Assembly (NCBI GenBank): GCA_903862935.1
Contig: CAIOZY010000059.1
Location: 1 to 52,927 of the forward strand
Length of the DNA stretch: 52,927 nucleotides
Direction of reading: 5' to 3'
DNA from: an uncultured Opitutaceae bacterium
GTDB taxonomy: Bacteria; Verrucomicrobiota; Verrucomicrobiia; Opitutales; Opitutaceae
Part shown: positions 8,801 through 20,529 of the stretch, piece by piece
Position numbering within the stretch: the stretch's first letter is position 1
How the letters are laid out: each line of letters starts with the position of its first letter
The notes under the pieces: model-generated
Told to the model about the DNA's origin: nothing
Database searches by the model: none
The model's input: the letters and a program-made list of their open reading frames with translations, nothing else
Translations under genes and position numbers: made by a program

Positions 8801-11800
8801 GCGCACCGCGGGACTCATGTAGGTGAAACACCGGGTTTTCAGGTCCCCGAGCCAGATGATGTCCGCGCTGTTCTCGGCCATGAGCCGGTACAGCTCCTCG
8901 CTCCGCCGCAGCGCCGCCTCGGTGCGCTTGCGGTCCGTGATATCGACCTTGAGAGCGGCGTAGTGGGTCGGCTTGCCCTGCGCGTCAGTAATCGGGGTCA
9001 CAACGGCGTACTCGGTGAAGTGCGCGCCACTTTTCGTCTGGTTGATGAGCTCCCCCCGCCAGGGCTTCCCCTTCGCCAGAGTGTCCCACATCTCGCGGAA
9101 GGTCTCCGGCGGGGTGAGGCCGGACTTGAGGAGCCGGGGATTCTTCCCCAGGACCTCCTCCAGGGCGTACCCGGTAACTTCGGTGAAATAGGGGTTTACG
9201 TACTCGATTGCCCCGGACAGATCCGTGATCACGACCGAGCTGGGGCTTTGGTCGAGGGCGGACGAGAGTATGCGCAGCTGGCTTTCGGCCTGCTTAATCT
9301 CCGTGATATCCGACCAGACGGCGCTGATATAATCGATACCCCTCAGGCGGAGCGGACGGATGCTGACCCTCACGTCGCGCGGGCTGCCATCCCGGGTCTT
9401 GTGGCGGCTTTCGAACGAAATGCCGCCTGTTTCGATAGCAGATTCGATATGCCGCCGGATCTGGCCGGTGTCGTGGTCATTCTGGAAGTCCTCCACCTTT
9501 AGGGATGCGAACTCCTCCCGCGTGTACCCCAGCCCCTCGTGGGCCGATCGGTTGAATTCCACGATGCGGCCCGTCCCAATCTCCACCAAGGCGATCGAAT
9601 CCATGGCCTGGGCGACGATGATCGAGAAGATCTCCTCGCGCGCCCGGAGCTCCTCCTCGGAGCGCTTCCTTTCGGTGATGTCGAACCAGCTGCCCACAAG
9701 CTCCAGGGGCTCCCCCTGGGAATTACATACAAGCGTCGTCTCGTCGCGCATCCAGCGCCAGCTTCCGTCCGCGTGACGGAAGCGGTATTCGCGCCTGATA
9801 ATCCCGCCCGCCTTGAGTTCGCGCGCGGCGCCGTCCGCCGCAGCAATATCCTCGGGGTGCACGTGGGCGTGCCAGAAGCTCGGATCCTCCACGAAGGACT
9901 TGGCCTGGTGGCCGAGGACCGCGCGCACATTCTGGCTGATGAACGTCGTCCTGAAGTCCCCGCTGGGCTGAACGGAGTAGACTACGACCGGGGCCGCCGT
10001 CAGCAGGAACTGCATGCGGCCCTCGCTTGCCTTCAGGGCATCGTCGGCCCGCCTCTTGCGAGCCTCCGCCTCGAAGGCATCGAGCGCAAAGGAGATGTCC
10101 CCGGCGGTCTCCTCCAGGAGCGCAACCTTCCGCGGACGAAAGAACCCGACCTCGGCGGCGTAGACGGTGAGCAGACCCACCTTTTCCCCCTGGCACTGAA
10201 GCGGCACGGCGATCGACGAGTGGAACCCGGCCTTGGCCGCCTGCTCGCGCCACGGCGCGGTGTGGGGGTCCGAGAAGAAGTCGTTGCAGACATGGCTCCG
10301 TCCTTCGCGGAAGGCCGTGCCGCTCGGTCCCTGCCCCTCCGGTACGTCGGCATCCGTCGAAATGCGGATCCTCGCGACGTAACCATAGGTGTCCCCGGCA
10401 ACCGCCACGGGTTCGACCCACCGGGTCTTCGGATCCACCACGCCTATCCAGGCCATCGTGAATCGCCCGTCATCAACCAGAACCCGGCAGACGCTCGCAA
10501 ACAGCTCCTCCCGGCTCTTGGCGCGCACCAGCACCTGGTTCACATGGCTGATCACGAAAAACATGCGGGTCAGCCGCTCGATCTCGAGATCCTGGGCCTT
10601 GCGCTCGGTGACGTCGCGCGTAATCGCCAGCAGGTACTTGGAGCCGTCGATCTCGACCGGCCGGGCGCTCACTTCCACCGGGAATACGGCTCCGTCCCGG
10701 CGCCGGTGGTTAGTCTCGAAGACGGCGCCTTCGCTGGGATAGTCCGCAATCGAGCTGTGTTCCCCCTGTCCCTTTCGCTCGTCCCCGCGGAGGTCATAAA
10801 TCGTCAGGCGCCGCATCTCCAAGGGGTCTCTCCCGTACAGTGCCAACGCCCGGTCATTGGCATCGACGATCCTCATCTCGCTGTCGAAGAGCAAGATGGC
10901 GTCGTTTGCGTTCCTCATGACAACCGCGAGCCGTTCGACCGCCGCGCGGCGCTGGCGCTCGGTTTCCTCGTGCAACTGCTCGTAGGTCCGCTGACGCGCC
11001 CGCCAATACCCGGCGACGAGAAGCGCTACGACAACAAACCCCAGCAGAACGAACGCGCTCAGTTTGCGGGCCTCGGAGCGCACGGTCTCGTAGGCCTCAG
11101 CCCGGTCCATCTTTGCGATGAGGAACCAGGGTGTTCGATCGACAGCCCGCGACACGAACACGACCGGTACTCCCCGGTAATCAACGCCCTCCCCGAGTTC
11201 CGTCCCGTGCCCGGCCACCGCTGCAGCGGCGGGAAGGTTCGAGTGGAAGATCGGTAGCCGCAGATCAAGCGGAGCGCCCGGGCGGAATCGAAGCTCGCTT
11301 AGAATAGTAACCGAGTCGCCGTCGCGGCGCACGAGCATCAGTTCCGCCGATGCGCTCGTCTCCGGCCAGCGCTGGATCATGGGAAGAAGATCCCTTCGGG
11401 GGTCGACACGCAGCAAGACCGCCCCGGCAAAGGATCCGTCCGAGGACCTAACCGGCGCCAGAAACTCTATGCAGAGGCCCCCTCTGGGTTCCCGGTGCAG
11501 ATCCTTGACCGCGACGTCCCCGGCCAGCGCAATGTTGGCGAGATCCTTCTGCTCCCATCCCTCGAGAGCCCCAGCGCTCGCAGGGGATGCAAACAGCGGC
11601 GCGAAGTTGCGGTCCAGAAGGATCACGTCTTCGTAGCCGTAGGCCTTGCGATACTCCAAGAAGTACCGGGTCAGGGCCTCCTGCGTCCGGCTGGTGGCGG
11701 TGCCTGCGGAAAGGGTCTCGATAACTTTTACAAAAAATGGAGCGAGGGCCAGCGTGTGGGCGTCTCCGAGGCGCTCCGCGCGCCAGGCCTCCACCTGGCT

Positions 11801-12622
11801 TTCCTTCAGCATGCAGACTGCGGTTAGGCTGTCGTGCAGCGCCCGTTTCGCCTGCGCAAGTTGCCGCGCCAGGTAGGCGTATCCTGACCAAGTCAGGGCC
11901 AGGGAAAGACCGGTTAGGGCGAGGGCGATCTGCCACCGGCCCCGCCGCCGGAACATACGCGGCTCGTCGCCTTCGGAGACCACCCCTTCAGACCGGATCT
12001 GGGCCACGCGCTGGGCGCCAAAGGCCAGGGCGAAGGCAACGCTCAGGACAGCGAAAGCCGCCGTTCTCCACAGCCGGGGTCCGGCAAGAGAATCCGCGGA
12101 CAACAAAGGAACGCCGGCCAGCCTCCCCGTCAGATCGACGCAATGGGCAACAGCCAGGGCCCCGCCCAGGGTCAACCCAGCCCTAAGCCACCATCGGTGC
12201 AGGGCATTCCGACGGGCGAGGATCAGGAGCAGCCCCGCCATAATTAGGAGCGACCCCGCCGTGGTCGGCCCCATCTGGACCCATTGGGACCAAGAGACCT
12301 GGACCGAGGCAACACTCGCAACCCAGGAGGCAAGGCCGATAGCGGCAACCAGGACTGCGGCAACGATCGCCGCAGAGCGGGCGGCCTTCGATTCTTCCCA
12401 CAAATACATCAGCCCGAGCGGGATTCCGATCAACAGGATGGATAAGGCCGTTGGAGGAAGACCCGGGATTGTCCCCCACCGGGCCGTCAGGAGCCCTATC
12501 CCCATCAGGCGCTGCACCCCAGGGACGAGCGCAAGGCCCACTCCGGCCAGCGCCGTAAGGAAAATGACCCGTCTAATTCCGAGGCCCAGGCCGTGGGCGC
12601 TCTTAGATAAAAGGATCTTCAC
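5839..12622 (-). CDS. Giant membrane histidine kinase with nine PAS and two GAF domains; frameshift at a 7-G run
   Basis: The start is a GTG at 12622. An N-terminal multi-helix membrane block (about 1-215), a helix near 235-250, an extracytoplasmic sensor-like region (about 253-525) and a helix (about 527-546) precede the cytosolic part. That holds PAS1 (from about 563), GAF1 (688), PAS2-PAS8 (from about 870, 996, 1116, 1243, 1373, 1498, 1636), GAF2 (1755), PAS9 (1906) and HisKA with H-box SHEFRTPM (about 2043). The HATPase (N-box NLLSNAARYS, G1 DQGIGIPE, G2 GTGLGLNIV) lies in another frame. Removing one G from the run at 6267-6273 joins them into about 2260 residues ending at 5839. It is the first gene of the signalling operon. 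A sequencing indel, a real mutation or programmed slippage could all explain the shift. Confidence 0.85.
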
Positions 12623-12723
12623 GGGAATGGAAAGATTGGAAGCCCCGGTTCCATGCGCCCTTCAGCTCGTCCGGCATCACCCCAGATGCTGCGAGCTTGG
12701 ACGCGCCTTGTCGATCCCCGACC

Positions 12724-12759
12724 GGGTCGCAACGGGCCATTCCAGGCCCGTTACGACCC
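12724..12759 (-). terminator. Strong hairpin downstream of the tyrosine phenol-lyase gene
   Basis: The arms GGGTCGCAACGGGCC (12724-12738) and GGCCCGTTACGACCC (12745-12759) pair over 15 bases with one mismatch around a 6-base loop. A second small hairpin (AGACCC at 12764-12769, GGGTCT at 12777-12782) sits between it and the gene's stop codon. Neither is followed by a clear T-run in the direction of transcription, so the termination mechanism is uncertain. The position, between the end of the lyase gene and the start of the kinase operon, fits a transcription boundary. Confidence 0.55.
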
Positions 12760-12809
12760 CAGGAGACCCAAAACTGGGGTCTAGACCCTACCTCGTTCGC
12801 CCGGGAACA

Positions 12810-15545
<2,736 letters not shown>

Positions 15546-15563
15546 GCGGCCGGGCCGGTGCGG

Positions 15564-16658
15564 CTAGGCAGCTGCGCCGGGCCCGGGGCCCCGGCGATTC
15601 TCGAAGAGATAGTGCGAGACCATCCACTCCGCGCCGCCCGAGAAGCCGAAGAGTTCGGCGCAGGCCATGAAGAAGACCCTCCAGCGAACGAGCCACCGCA
15701 GCTCCTCGCCGGGGCCGTACACCTCCGAGAAAAGAGCCCGGACCCTGCCCCGGTTCAGGTCGAGCCTCGCCAGCCAGGCCTCCGCCGTCTTCTGGTAGTG
15801 GGTTCCGGAAAGCCTCCAGTGACCGCGGAGGGCGAAGTCGTCCTGGAAGCGCAGCAGCAGGTCGTCGCTCGGCATCAGGCCCCCGGTGAAGAAGTGCTGC
15901 GCCATCCAGTCCGAGGCCCCGCGCACCTCGAAGGGGTAGGCGTAGCGGCTGTGGGCGAAAACGTGGACGAAAAGGAGCGCCCCGGGGCGGGACCACCCGC
16001 CGATGCGGCGCATCAGCTCCGCGTAGTTTCGCATGTGCTCGAACATCTCCACGGAGACAACGCGGTCGAACCGCCGGCCTGTGTCGAAGTCGTTCATGTC
16101 GGCCGTGACGACCTCAAGGTTCTGGAGGCCGCGCTGGGCGGCCTCCCGGTCGATGTGCTCCTTCTGGGAGCGGGAATTGGATACGGCCAGGATCCGGCTC
16201 GAAGGAAACCGCGCCGCCAAGTGCAGGGAAAGGGACCCCCACCCGCAACCCAGCTCCAGGATGTCCTGGCCGTCACCCAGGCGCGCCCGGCGGCAGGTCA
16301 GGTCGAGCATCGCCTCCTCGGCCCGCCCGAGGTCGGAGGTGCCGTCTGCCCACAGGGCGCAGCTGTACTTCAGGTTCGGGCCCAGGACCAGCCGGTAGAA
16401 CTCCGCGGGAACCTCGTAGTGCTGGGCGTTTGCCGCGTCGGTGTGCAGCGCGACCGGGCTTGAACGAAGCCCCGCGACAAGATCGGCCAGACGCTCCGCC
16501 GGCCCCTCGGGCCAGCCCCTGCCCTCCTGCTCAAGACGCTGCGCGAGCAGCTGCCGGATGCCCAGGCGGATCAGCCGGTCCGGGACAAGGTCCCGCTCAA
16601 GCCACCGCACGTAGCGGGCCTCCGTAACGGGCGAGTCGGGGGAGAGGGGCTTTGCCAT
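15564..16658 (-). CDS. SAM-dependent methyltransferase, cyclopropane-synthase / coclaurine N-methyltransferase-like
   Basis: This 364-residue cytosolic enzyme carries the SAM motif ILELGCGWGSLSLHLA (about 127-142) and the family blocks YEVPAEFYRLVLGPNLKYSC, VSVEMFEHM and FFTGGLMPS. The last, together with LFVHVFAH, resembles the branch containing plant coclaurine N-methyltransferase more than E. coli Cfa. The substrate is therefore uncertain: an unsaturated acyl chain or an amine. It begins 3 bases after the DUF1295 gene in an operon led by the MerR/B12 regulator. A second, different member of the superfamily lies in the divergent operon at 20526. Confidence 0.85.
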   Translation of the reverse strand: MAKPLSPDSPVTEARYVRWLERDLVPDRLIRLGIRQLLAQRLEQEGRGWPEGPAERLADLVAGLRSSPVALHTDAANAQHYEVPAEFYRLVLGPNLKYSCALWADGTSDLGRAEEAMLDLTCRRARLGDGQDILELGCGWGSLSLHLAARFPSSRILAVSNSRSQKEHIDREAAQRGLQNLEVVTADMNDFDTGRRFDRVVSVEMFEHMRNYAELMRRIGGWSRPGALLFVHVFAHSRYAYPFEVRGASDWMAQHFFTGGLMPSDDLLLRFQDDFALRGHWRLSGTHYQKTAEAWLARLDLNRGRVRALFSEVYGPGEELRWLVRWRVFFMACAELFGFSGGAEWMVSHYLFENRRGPGPGAAA

Positions 16659-16661
16659 CGG

Positions 16662-17438
16662 TCAATCCTTGGGAAACCAAGGCACGAAGGCGCTGGTCGT
16701 CTGCTGGTACCTGCGGTAGTCCTCGCCCCGCGTGCGGAGGGCCTGGGCCTCGGTGGCGGGGATTCCGGTGACTCGGAACAGGAAAAAGAGCATGAGGGCC
16801 GGGGCCGCGAGGGCGACCCACCCGTGGGGCGAACCCAGGCAGAACATGGCGAAAGCGGCCCAGATCAGCCACTCGAAGAAGTAGTTCGGGTGGCGCGAAT
16901 ACCGCCAAAGTCCCGCGCGGCAGGTCTTTCCCCGGTTGGCGGGGTCGGACTTGAACCGGTGGAGCTGCCAGTCGGCCGCCGTCTCGCCCACCCACGCGAC
17001 AAGCCACAGGAGGAGGCCCGCCCACTCCAGGGGGGATAGCCGCGGGCTCGGGTTCGCTGCCGCGATCAGGAACGGGACTGACAGCAGGATGCACAGCAGG
17101 GCCTGGGCCTGGAAAAACGCCAAGAACTTCAGGGCGATGCGGCCGCCCCACTTGCGGCGCAGCTCGGCGTACCGGCCCTCCTCGGGCTGGCCGGCGACGC
17201 GGGTGACGAACAGGTACAGCGCCAGGCGCAAACCCCAGACCCCCGCCATGAGGGCGACGAGTCCGGCCCTCGGCGGATACCCGCCGCACTTCAGTCCGTA
17301 GTAGACCCCCAGCAGGCCCGTCCCGCCGGCCCATCCCACGTCGACAATCGCCGCGTTTCGCAGCGGCAGGTGGATCGCCCACAGCACCAGCATCAGGGCG
17401 CAGACCCCCGCCGACCCGACAAGCAGGGCGGCGATCAT
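16662..17438 (-). CDS. DUF1295 membrane protein (steroid 5-alpha-reductase / isoprenylcysteine methyltransferase-like fold)
   Basis: The product has 258 residues with about six or seven membrane helices. The C-terminal block GLWRYSRHPNYFFEWLIW with a later YRRYQQTTSAFVPWFP is the signature of DUF1295, related to steroid 5-alpha-reductases and ICMT-type methyltransferases. The ATG (17436-17438) overlaps the TGA of the regulator gene (17435-17437), which sets the start and discards a longer in-frame extension. Members of this family often sit beside cyclopropane-synthase-like and flavin oxidoreductase genes, as here. A reductase step on a membrane lipid is plausible but unproven. Confidence 0.85.
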   Translation of the reverse strand: MIAALLVGSAGVCALMLVLWAIHLPLRNAAIVDVGWAGGTGLLGVYYGLKCGGYPPRAGLVALMAGVWGLRLALYLFVTRVAGQPEEGRYAELRRKWGGRIALKFLAFFQAQALLCILLSVPFLIAAANPSPRLSPLEWAGLLLWLVAWVGETAADWQLHRFKSDPANRGKTCRAGLWRYSRHPNYFFEWLIWAAFAMFCLGSPHGWVALAAPALMLFFLFRVTGIPATEAQALRTRGEDYRRYQQTTSAFVPWFPKD

Positions 17439-18358
17439 CGGACGGCCTCCCCCGCCTTCAGGCGCACCAGGTGCCGTTCGAATTCGGCGAAGTCCCCGAT
17501 CACAAAGGCTGCCGGGCGCCTCCGCGCCCCAGCAACGGCCTCCGCCCCGCTCCCGGCAAGCCACAGCTCGGTCGACGGGGGCAGCTCCGCAGCCAGCCGC
17601 GAGACATCGGCCCGCGCCGCCGCGCCGGCGTTGACCGCCAGGATCCCCACGACCACCGCCCTGGGCACGCACGCCCGGGCCGCCCCGAGGATCTCCCGGG
17701 CCGGCAGGTCGGGCCCTAGGTAGGTCACGCGGAACTGGCGGGCGACCGCGAGCATCGCCCCGGCCAGGATTCCAAACTCGTGAAGCTCGCCGGATAGGGT
17801 CGTGAAGAGGATGCGCGGGGCCTGGTCGGCCGGCCGCTGGAGCCTCACAAGCCCCCCCAGCAGGTTGCGCACGCAGGCGCAGAACAGGTGCACCTGCGCA
17901 ATCTGCAGGCTGCCCTCCCTCCATCCATCGCCGGCGAGCCGCATCACCGGGAGCACCACCCGGTGCACCAGGTCGGCGGGGCCCATCAGAATTGCCAGGC
18001 GCCCGAGTTCCTCGTTGACCGCCTCCGGGTCGAAGGCCCCGATCGCCTCCAGGAGCGGCCCGAGTTCGGAGGACCCAGCGTGCGCGCGCACGGACGGGAC
18101 CGCCCCCCGGGCAGGCAGCAGCCGGGATAGCCCCTCAAGCTCGGAGTCGGACTTGGAGGCGACCCGCCCGATCGAATGGCCCGCCTCGACGGCGCCCCGC
18201 AGCAGCGCCAGACGGCGCACGTCGGTCTCGCTGTACAGGCGGACCCGCTCGCTCCGGTCCGGCTCAACCGCCCCGTAGCGCCTCTCCCAGGCCCGCAGGG
18301 TGTCCGCCGGAATCCCGGTCAGCTTCGAAACGGCTCGGATCGGGTACTGGGGACGCAT
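17435..18358 (-). CDS. MerR-family regulator with a C-terminal B12-binding domain (CarH/LitR-like)
   Basis: The product has 307 residues. The MerR helix-turn-helix (about 6-68) has ISKLTG-type residues and TLRAWERRYG. The C-terminal part (about 100-300) is a cobalamin-binding module: a helical cap, then a Rossmann part with ELHEFG holding H193, which matches the lower cobalt ligand of CarH. The cap motif W-x9-E-H is present as W146-x9-V156-H157, so the Glu is missing. The residue after the Trp is Arg, where Thermus CarH has the His that captures cobalt after illumination. It leads the leftward operon and is divergent from the flavin oxidoreductase operon. It is likely a repressor at the palindrome at 18402-18434; light sensing is uncertain. 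Confidence 0.85.
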   Translation of the reverse strand: MRPQYPIRAVSKLTGIPADTLRAWERRYGAVEPDRSERVRLYSETDVRRLALLRGAVEAGHSIGRVASKSDSELEGLSRLLPARGAVPSVRAHAGSSELGPLLEAIGAFDPEAVNEELGRLAILMGPADLVHRVVLPVMRLAGDGWREGSLQIAQVHLFCACVRNLLGGLVRLQRPADQAPRILFTTLSGELHEFGILAGAMLAVARQFRVTYLGPDLPAREILGAARACVPRAVVVGILAVNAGAAARADVSRLAAELPPSTELWLAGSGAEAVAGARRRPAAFVIGDFAEFERHLVRLKAGEAVR

Positions 18359-18401
18359 GGTCGGGGTGCAGGAGCCGAAGTGATCCAGAGGCGGTAATTG
18401 T

Positions 18402-18434
18402 TGTCAAGCGTTTGTCCAGGACATTTACTTGACA
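18402..18434. promoter_or_regulatory. Nested palindromic operator in the divergent MerR/flavin-oxidoreductase control region
   Basis: The sequence has exact two-level symmetry: TGTCAA, 5 bases, TGTCC-A-GGACA, 5 bases, TTGACA, centred on 18418. The half-sites TGTCA/TGTCC are 11 bases apart, one helical turn. That is the spacing known for operators bound by tetrameric CarH-type repressors, though those are described as direct repeats. A possible rightward promoter, TTGTCA (18401-18406), 17 bases, TTTACT (18424-18429), lies inside it, so binding would block the polymerase. The regulator encoded next door is the obvious ligand (inference). Confidence 0.7.
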
Positions 18435-18511
18435 TCGATCCCTGCGCCGACTGCCCTGCTCCCGTGCCCGAGACCCTCCCCAATCCCAGTGAACCGTCTG
18501 ACCTGCCCCCG

Positions 18512-19759
18512 ATGCGGATCGCCGTCATCGGCAGCGGGATTGCGGGCATGGCCGCGGCCTACTTTCTCAGCCGCAGGCATCAGGTGAGCCTCTTCGAGAA
18601 GGACGGCCGGCTCGGCGGCCACACCCATACCGTGGCCGTCGACACCCGCGGCGGTCCTTTGTCTGTCGACACCGGGTTCATCGTCCACAACGACCGGACC
18701 TACCCGAACCTGGTCAGGCTGCTGGCCGAGCTGGGGGTCGAGACCCAGCCGAGCGACATGTCCTTCTCCGTTTCCAGTCGATCGGACCGATTCGAGTACT
18801 CGAGCCGCGGGCTGTCGGGGTTCTTTGCCCAGCGCTCGAACCTGCTGCGCGCCGGTCAGTACCGGCTCCTAGCGGCGATCCTGCGCTTCAACCGCGATGC
18901 GCCCAAGCTCCTGATGGACCCTTCGGCCGGGGCCCTGACCCTGGGCGAAATGATGGACCGGGGGCGCTACCCGGCGGTGTTCGCCGAGCGCTACCTCTAC
19001 CCTATGGCCGGCGCCGTGTGGTCGATGTCCCTGCGGGACATCCGGGACTTTCCCGCCCTCACCCTGGTCCGGTTCTTTGAGAACCACGGCCTGCTCAGCC
19101 TCGCAGACCAGCCCCAGTGGCGGGTGATCCGGGGCGGGAGCGCCCGCTACATCGCGCCGCTCACGGCGCCCTTCCGCGACCGGGTTGCGCTCAACTGCGC
19201 GGTCGAGCGCGTCGGCCGGGGCCCGGCCGGCGTGGCGCTGCACTTCGCCGGGCGGCCCTCCCAGCACTTCGACCAGGTCGTCTTCGCCTGCCACGGGGAC
19301 CAGGCCCTGAGGCTCCTGGAGTCGCCGACCGACGCCGAGCGGCAGGTCCTCGGCTGCTTTGCGACGAGCCGCAACGAAGCCTGGCTCCACACGGACTCGT
19401 CGCTGTTGCCCAGGAGTCCCCGGGCCCGAGCCTCGTGGAACTGCAGGCTGAGCGGCGACCCCTCCGCCGGGGCCGCCGTAACCTACCACATGAACCGCCT
19501 GCAGTCCCTGAAGGCGCAGGAGGACTTCTGCGTGAGCCTCAACGCCCAGGACCAGATCGATCCGGCGAAGGTCCTGCGCAGGATCGAGTACCGCCATCCC
19601 CTGTACACGCGGCAGGCCGTCAGCGCCCAGGGGCGCTGGGCCGAGGTGAGCGGCCGCAACCGCAGCCACTTCTGCGGCGCCTACTGGCACTACGGATTTC
19701 ACGAGGACGGCCTGAACTCCGCCCTGCGGGTCGCACGGGCCCTGGGGGTGGCCTGGTAG
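18512..19759 (+). CDS. FAD-dependent amine-oxidase-like oxidoreductase (COG2907 type)
   Basis: The product has 415 residues. The start is set at the ATG at 18512 because the dinucleotide-binding motif MRIAVIGSGIAGMAAAYFLS begins right there; the frame upstream runs through the operator and is not coding. Further marks are FEKDGRLGGHTHT (flavin-contacting) and a C-terminal CGAYWHYGFHEDG block typical of COG2907. This family accompanies DUF1365 and cyclopropane-synthase-like genes in many bacteria, and in Rhodobacter such flavoproteins act in furan fatty acid formation. A role in oxidising a methylated acyl chain is inference. It is followed 5 bases later by the DUF1365 gene. Confidence 0.88.
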   Translation: MRIAVIGSGIAGMAAAYFLSRRHQVSLFEKDGRLGGHTHTVAVDTRGGPLSVDTGFIVHNDRTYPNLVRLLAELGVETQPSDMSFSVSSRSDRFEYSSRGLSGFFAQRSNLLRAGQYRLLAAILRFNRDAPKLLMDPSAGALTLGEMMDRGRYPAVFAERYLYPMAGAVWSMSLRDIRDFPALTLVRFFENHGLLSLADQPQWRVIRGGSARYIAPLTAPFRDRVALNCAVERVGRGPAGVALHFAGRPSQHFDQVVFACHGDQALRLLESPTDAERQVLGCFATSRNEAWLHTDSSLLPRSPRARASWNCRLSGDPSAGAAVTYHMNRLQSLKAQEDFCVSLNAQDQIDPAKVLRRIEYRHPLYTRQAVSAQGRWAEVSGRNRSHFCGAYWHYGFHEDGLNSALRVARALGVAW

Positions 19760-19764
19760 GAGCG

Positions 19765-20529
19765 ATGCAACCGGCCCTCTACGTCGGGACTATCCGGCAC
19801 CGCAGGCTCGAGCCCGCGCGGCACGAGTTCACCTACCCCCTCTTCATGGCCTTCCTGGACGTGGACAGGATCCCGGAGCTGATGCGGGTGTCGCCCTTGG
19901 CGGGCTATGGGCGCTTCGCCTGGGCGAGCTTCCACGAGGCCGACCACTTCGGCGACCCCGCCCTCCCCCTCAGGCGCAGGCTCCGGGAGGACGCCGAAGC
20001 CCACGGCGTGAGGCTGCCCGACGGGCCGATCTACCTGCTGACCCACCTGCGCTACCTCGGGTATGTCTTCAACCCGATCTCGATCTACTACTGCTACGAG
20101 CGCTCGGGAGCCCTGGGTGCGGTCCTGGCGGAGGTCAACAGCACCTTCGGCGAGTCCCGCAACTACTGGCTTTCCGAGTCGAGCCGGGTCGCGCCCGGCG
20201 ACCCCGACACCCACCGCTGCGGCAAGGCGATGCACGTCTCGCCGTTCATGCCGATGGACCTCGACTACCGGTTCGTCCTGCCGCCGCCCGGCGGGGAGCT
20301 GGTCGCGCACATGGACACCCTCAGCGGCGGGCGCCGCTTCTTCGACGCCACACTCAGGCTCAGCCGGAGGCCATGGAGCGCAGCCTCGCTGCACCGCGCG
20401 CTCTTGCGGTTTCCGTGCGTGACGCTCAAGGTGATCGCCGCGATCCATTGGGAGGCCCTGTGGCTGTACCTGAAACGCGTGCCGGTCTTCACCCACCCGT
20501 CAAGGCGCCCTCGGGGACCGAGTCTATGA
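19765..20529 (+). CDS. DUF1365 family protein
   Basis: The product has 254 residues. Family marks are YVGTIRHRR near the N-terminus, HEFTYPLFM, LLTHLRYLGYVFNPISIYYC and KAMHVSPFMPMDLDYRF. The biochemical role of DUF1365 is not settled. It is almost always next to a flavin oxidoreductase and a cyclopropane-synthase-like methyltransferase, which suggests a joint lipid modification. The ATG at 19765 follows an AGGAG that includes the previous stop codon, and the 3' end overlaps the next start by 4 bases (ATGA). A longer upstream reading in the same frame overlaps the oxidoreductase gene and was rejected. Confidence 0.88.
   Translation: MQPALYVGTIRHRRLEPARHEFTYPLFMAFLDVDRIPELMRVSPLAGYGRFAWASFHEADHFGDPALPLRRRLREDAEAHGVRLPDGPIYLLTHLRYLGYVFNPISIYYCYERSGALGAVLAEVNSTFGESRNYWLSESSRVAPGDPDTHRCGKAMHVSPFMPMDLDYRFVLPPPGGELVAHMDTLSGGRRFFDATLRLSRRPWSAASLHRALLRFPCVTLKVIAAIHWEALWLYLKRVPVFTHPSRRPRGPSL

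Noticed and set aside
8195-9502. Long + strand open frame opposite the PAS region
   Set aside because: It is a shadow of the PAS-coding strand with no recognisable domain.
4760-12622. A single 2620-residue protein fusing the giant kinase to the first REC-kinase
   Set aside because: The joining stretch of about 140 residues is not protein-like, while another frame there encodes a perfect HATPase domain ending in an ATGA overlap with the next gene. A one-base indel in a G run is simpler.
18398-18511. Earlier start for the flavin oxidoreductase
   Set aside because: The extension runs through the symmetric operator and gives a non-conserved segment before the dinucleotide-binding motif that begins at the ATG at 18512.
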